From: Microbacterium sp.
GTDB taxonomy: Bacteria; Actinomycetota; Actinomycetes; Actinomycetales; Microbacteriaceae
Assembly: GCA_031286555.1 (NCBI GenBank)
Contig: JAITUD010000052.1
Location: forward strand, 1 to 8,052
DNA: 8,052 bases
Reading direction: 5' to 3'
A model generated the notes under the pieces. That model was not told the DNA's origin. It did no database searches and was given only the letters and a program-made list of their open reading frames with translations. The position numbers and the translations under genes were made by a program. Of the stretch, positions 6,371 through 8,052 are shown piece by piece (within the stretch, counting starts at the first letter, position 1; each line of letters starts with the position of its first letter).

Positions 6371-7438
6371 CTAGACGGAAGCTGGGACCGGAGCACCCGA
6401 CTTCGCGTACACGCCCATCGCGCGCACGAAGTAGAGCAGCCAGGCGAACAGCAGACCGGCCGCGATGAACTCCATGCCGGTGAGGTTGTAGTAGCCGATC
6501 GGTATCCACAGCGCGATGGCCACGACGATGCCGATGATCACCAGCAGCGAGAAGCCGGAGACCTCCTTCGGCAGCCCGGGCAGGAACCGCAGGGCGCAGA
6601 ACACGAACACCCCGAACAGCACGACCATGCCGGATGCCGCGCCGACGTGGATCGGGAAGCTCACCGCGTCGGGCACCAGGCCGGCGATCATGAGGCAGAT
6701 GCCGATGCCGGCGAACAGCCAGGACAGCTGCCTGGTCAGCGTCTTCGGTTCGGCGCCGCGGGCGATCAGCCCGAGCTCGACGTCGCGGCCCACGTAGTTG
6801 GCGAGCACGGTGACCACGAGTCCGGTGAAGATGAGGGCCAGGTTGAACTTGTAGCCCGAGCTCTGGCTGATGTTGCCGAGCTGCGAGAAGTGCAGCTGCC
6901 ACCACGAGGCGTCGGGCGTGCTGAGCATGCTGGCCATCGTGCCGGTGAACAGCACCAGGGTGGCGAGCATGGCGAGGCCGTCGGCGGTGACTCGAGATCC
7001 GGAGAGATAGGCGGCGTAGGTGAAGGCCGCGGTGGCCGCACCCACCAGCGCCCCTCCGCCGAGCGGGTCGATGGTCATGCCGCGGAAGCCCAGCTGGAAG
7101 AGGTTGGCCACCGCCAGCACACCCAGGTACGACAGCATCGCCATCGCGGTGGTCATCGCCCCGACGTCGATGATGCGCTTGACCAGCGGCATCCCGCGCC
7201 GCCACGAGTCGTAGCCGCGCCGGGACTCGATGATGAAGGATGTCGCGAAGGCCGCTCCGGCGAAGGCTGCGGCCGTCCACGCGGCGAGGTTGCCGACCGA
7301 GCGCGTCTCGATGGCGAGCGGCCAGCGATCGCCCCACATGACGCCGATCGTCAGGAGTGCCCCGATCGCGAACGATGCGATCGCCCAGCGGGTGGCGACC
7401 GACTCCATCCGCACTCTGTCGCGGAACGTGGTGTGCAT
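6371..7438 (-). CDS. Polytopic membrane protein, DUF998-like
   Basis: The 355-residue protein has about ten hydrophobic segments (near 17-37, 49-70, 93-113, 128-147, 155-172, 197-216, 236-256, 263-284, 296-315 and 322-341). The loop SMLSTPDASWWQLHFSQLGN (170-189) resembles the conserved Trp/Phe/Leu-Gly loop of DUF998-type membrane proteins. The biochemical function of that family is not established. I chose the ATG at 7438 because the upstream extension to a GTG at 7528 has no hydrophobic or family-like content and runs through two perfect palindromes that look regulatory. The ATG at 7408 (MESVATRW) is a possible later start. No strong Shine-Dalgarno precedes any of these. The gene is divergent from doxX-like and tandem to MATE with a hairpin between, so it is probably not in an operon with MATE. 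The membrane-protein call is firm; the family call is by recollection of pattern. Confidence 0.8.
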   Translation of the reverse strand: MHTTFRDRVRMESVATRWAIASFAIGALLTIGVMWGDRWPLAIETRSVGNLAAWTAAAFAGAAFATSFIIESRRGYDSWRRGMPLVKRIIDVGAMTTAMAMLSYLGVLAVANLFQLGFRGMTIDPLGGGALVGAATAAFTYAAYLSGSRVTADGLAMLATLVLFTGTMASMLSTPDASWWQLHFSQLGNISQSSGYKFNLALIFTGLVVTVLANYVGRDVELGLIARGAEPKTLTRQLSWLFAGIGICLMIAGLVPDAVSFPIHVGAASGMVVLFGVFVFCALRFLPGLPKEVSGFSLLVIIGIVVAIALWIPIGYYNLTGMEFIAAGLLFAWLLYFVRAMGVYAKSGAPVPASV

Positions 7439-7475
7439 GTACTCAGGTGTACCGCATCCGCCGAGGGCGCCCGCC

Positions 7476-7493
7476 GGTGACATGACTGTCACC
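7476..7493. promoter_or_regulatory. Perfect 18-bp dyad upstream of the DUF998-like gene
   Basis: GGTGACATGACTGTCACC has 7-bp perfect arms and a 4-bp centre, with TGACA/TGTCA at its core. It lies 38 bp upstream of the preferred ATG at 7438, a typical operator position. It argues against the longer upstream start for that gene. Confidence 0.5.
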
Positions 7494-7495
7494 CA

Positions 7496-7515
7496 GGCAC
7501 ATTCATGTGCCTTTT
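7496..7515 (+). terminator. Intrinsic-terminator-like stem with T4 on the plus strand
   Basis: GGCACAT (7496-7502) and ATGTGCC (7505-7511) form a perfect 7-bp dyad, followed directly by TTTT. It reads as a short intrinsic terminator on the plus strand, but no plus-strand gene lies upstream. It may stop antisense transcription before doxX-like, or it may simply be an operator for the minus-strand gene. The stem is short. Confidence 0.4.
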
Positions 7516-7542
7516 GCATGCGCTTCACTCATGCCGCATATT
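7514..7542 (+). promoter_or_regulatory. Candidate promoter of the DoxX-family gene
   Basis: TTGCAT (7514-7519) and CATATT (7537-7542) are spaced by 17 bp, a reasonable sigma-A-type pair. The predicted start, around 7549, falls inside the dyad at 7545-7557. This stretch is clearly more AT-rich than the flanking genes. Confidence 0.5.
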
Positions 7543-7544
7543 GA

Positions 7545-7576
7545 TTACCGATGGTAACCACCCTCACCATCGGTAA
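7545..7576. promoter_or_regulatory. Operator-like dyads at the DoxX-gene transcription start
   Basis: TTACC-GAT-GGTAA (7545-7557) is a compact dyad. In addition TTACCGATGGT (7545-7555) is repeated inverted and perfect as ACCATCGGTAA (7566-7576), with a 10-bp spacer. The result is three GGTAA/TTACC half-sites, two of them 19 bp apart in the same orientation, between the -10 box and the ribosome binding site. This suggests a dimeric repressor binding one or two sites. The regulator family is unknown. Confidence 0.55.
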
Positions 7577-7599
7577 CCGACTTCTCAAGGAGAACCCGC

Positions 7600-7962
7600 A
7601 TGCTCATCGCCCTCTGGATCGTCAACATCGTCCTGGCGCTCATGATGCTCATGGCCGGAACCATGAAGACCCTCACGCCCAAGGCGAAGATCGAGCAGAA
7701 GATGCCCTGGGCCGAGGACTTCTCGGCCGGCCAGATCAAGGCCATCGGCATCACCGAGTTCATCGGCGGCCTGGGCCTGATCCTGCCGCTGGCCACCGGC
7801 ATCCTGCCGATCCTCACCCCGATCGCCGCCGTCGGCCTCGTGATCATCATGATCGGCGCGATCGTCGTGCACGTGCGCCGCAAGGAGGGCTTCACGCCCG
7901 CACTGGTGCAGGGCGTCCTCGCGACCGCCAGCGCCGTGCTCGGGTTCCTCGTGGTCCTCTGA
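7600..7962 (+). CDS. DoxX-family membrane protein
   Basis: The 120-residue protein has four hydrophobic helices (about 2-20, 50-64, 69-91 and 101-119), the usual size for small DoxX/DoxX-like proteins. Pattern matches are MAGTMKTLTPKAK (18-30), a linker with MPWAEDFSAGQIKAIG (35-50), TEFIGGLGLILP (52-63), and HVRRKEGF (91-98), which is the conserved His/Arg/Glu loop before the last helix. DoxX-type proteins act in the cytoplasmic membrane; links to quinone oxidoreductase or redox-stress complexes are known only for some members and cannot be assigned here. AAGGAG at 7587-7592, 7 nt before the ATG, fixes the start. An upstream promoter with operator-like dyads suggests repression. The permease gene starts 31 bp downstream on the same strand, so co-transcription is likely. 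Confidence 0.9.
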   Translation: MLIALWIVNIVLALMMLMAGTMKTLTPKAKIEQKMPWAEDFSAGQIKAIGITEFIGGLGLILPLATGILPILTPIAAVGLVIIMIGAIVVHVRRKEGFTPALVQGVLATASAVLGFLVVL

Positions 7963-7993
7963 GCACGGCACCCCATGGAACACTGGGGAGGTC

Positions 7994-8052
7994 ATGGAGC
8001 TGCTCGAAGGTGTGCTGATCGCGGGAGCCGGAACCGCGGCCGGCGCGATCAA
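7994..8052 (+). CDS. TauE/SafE-family permease, N-terminal fragment
   Basis: Only 19 complete codons are visible: MELLEGVLIAGAGTAAGAI, then AA of an Asn or Lys codon. A hydrophobic helix with the pattern GxxAGxI(N) right after the start matches the opening of sulfite-exporter TauE/SafE-type membrane proteins, where INxxVGSG usually follows. The next residues lie outside the window. GGGGAGG (7985-7991) precedes the ATG, but only 2 nt separate them, shorter than usual. The gene lies 31 bp after the DoxX gene. The family call rests on a short stretch. Confidence 0.6.
   Translation, partial: MELLEGVLIAGAGTAAGAI

Noticed and set aside
6255..7337. Extension of the MATE frame upstream to 7337
   Set aside because: This part is an out-of-frame shadow of the DUF998-like gene, is highly Arg-rich, and crosses a hairpin and a promoter-like element.
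7545..8052. Minus-strand frames opposite the DoxX gene
   Set aside because: They are low-complexity antisense shadows. The plus-strand frame has family motifs and a strong ribosome binding site.
1..8052. Horizontally acquired defence or mobile island
   Set aside because: There is no integrase, transposase, terminal repeat, tRNA boundary, or shift in base composition between genes.

Overview
The window is very GC-rich, its codons almost always end in G or C, and the phrase GGATGCCG/CGGCATCC recurs. This is typical of a high-GC Gram-positive actinomycete, most likely Microbacteriaceae (Microbacterium-like). That assignment is by style and protein resemblance, not by a marker gene. There is no rRNA, tRNA, CRISPR array, transposase or phage gene, and base and codon use look uniform from end to end. 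I read it as an ordinary chromosomal stretch rich in membrane proteins.

Layout, left to right. (1) 1-1307, minus: a membrane-anchored protein built of xxxLxxG-type heptad repeats, cut off at its C-terminus by the window edge. (2) 1308-1508: a divergent control region with a 19-bp TetR-type palindrome. (3) 1509-3221, plus: an ATP-dependent acyl-CoA synthetase (ANL superfamily, medium-chain-like). (4) 3222-3336: an intergenic gap holding a large imperfect inverted repeat (17-bp arms). (5) 3337-4248, plus: a ten-helix EamA/DMT-type transporter, facing (6) 4255-4647, minus: a small hydrophobic protein of unknown function. A compact palindrome covers both stop codons. (7) 4776-6254, minus: a MATE-family multidrug/cation antiporter with its own -10-like box and a 12-bp palindrome upstream. 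(8) 6371-7438, minus: a polytopic DUF998-like membrane protein. (9) 7439-7599: a divergent control region crowded with palindromes. (10) 7600-7962, plus: a small DoxX-family membrane protein, followed after 31 bp by (11) the first 19 codons of a TauE/SafE-type permease that runs off the right edge.

Apart from the acyl-CoA synthetase, every gene encodes a membrane protein. No transcription factor is encoded here, although at least two intergenic regions carry good operator-like dyads, so the cognate regulators must lie elsewhere. The window does not show one coherent multi-gene system. DoxX plus TauE/SafE form a probable two-gene operon, and the synthetase and the heptad protein may share a divergent operator. 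I found no convincing undescribed system. The most testable items are the operator dyads, the 56-bp intergenic hairpin at 3231-3286, the overlapping-stop convergent terminator, and the altered phosphate-loop residue in the synthetase.
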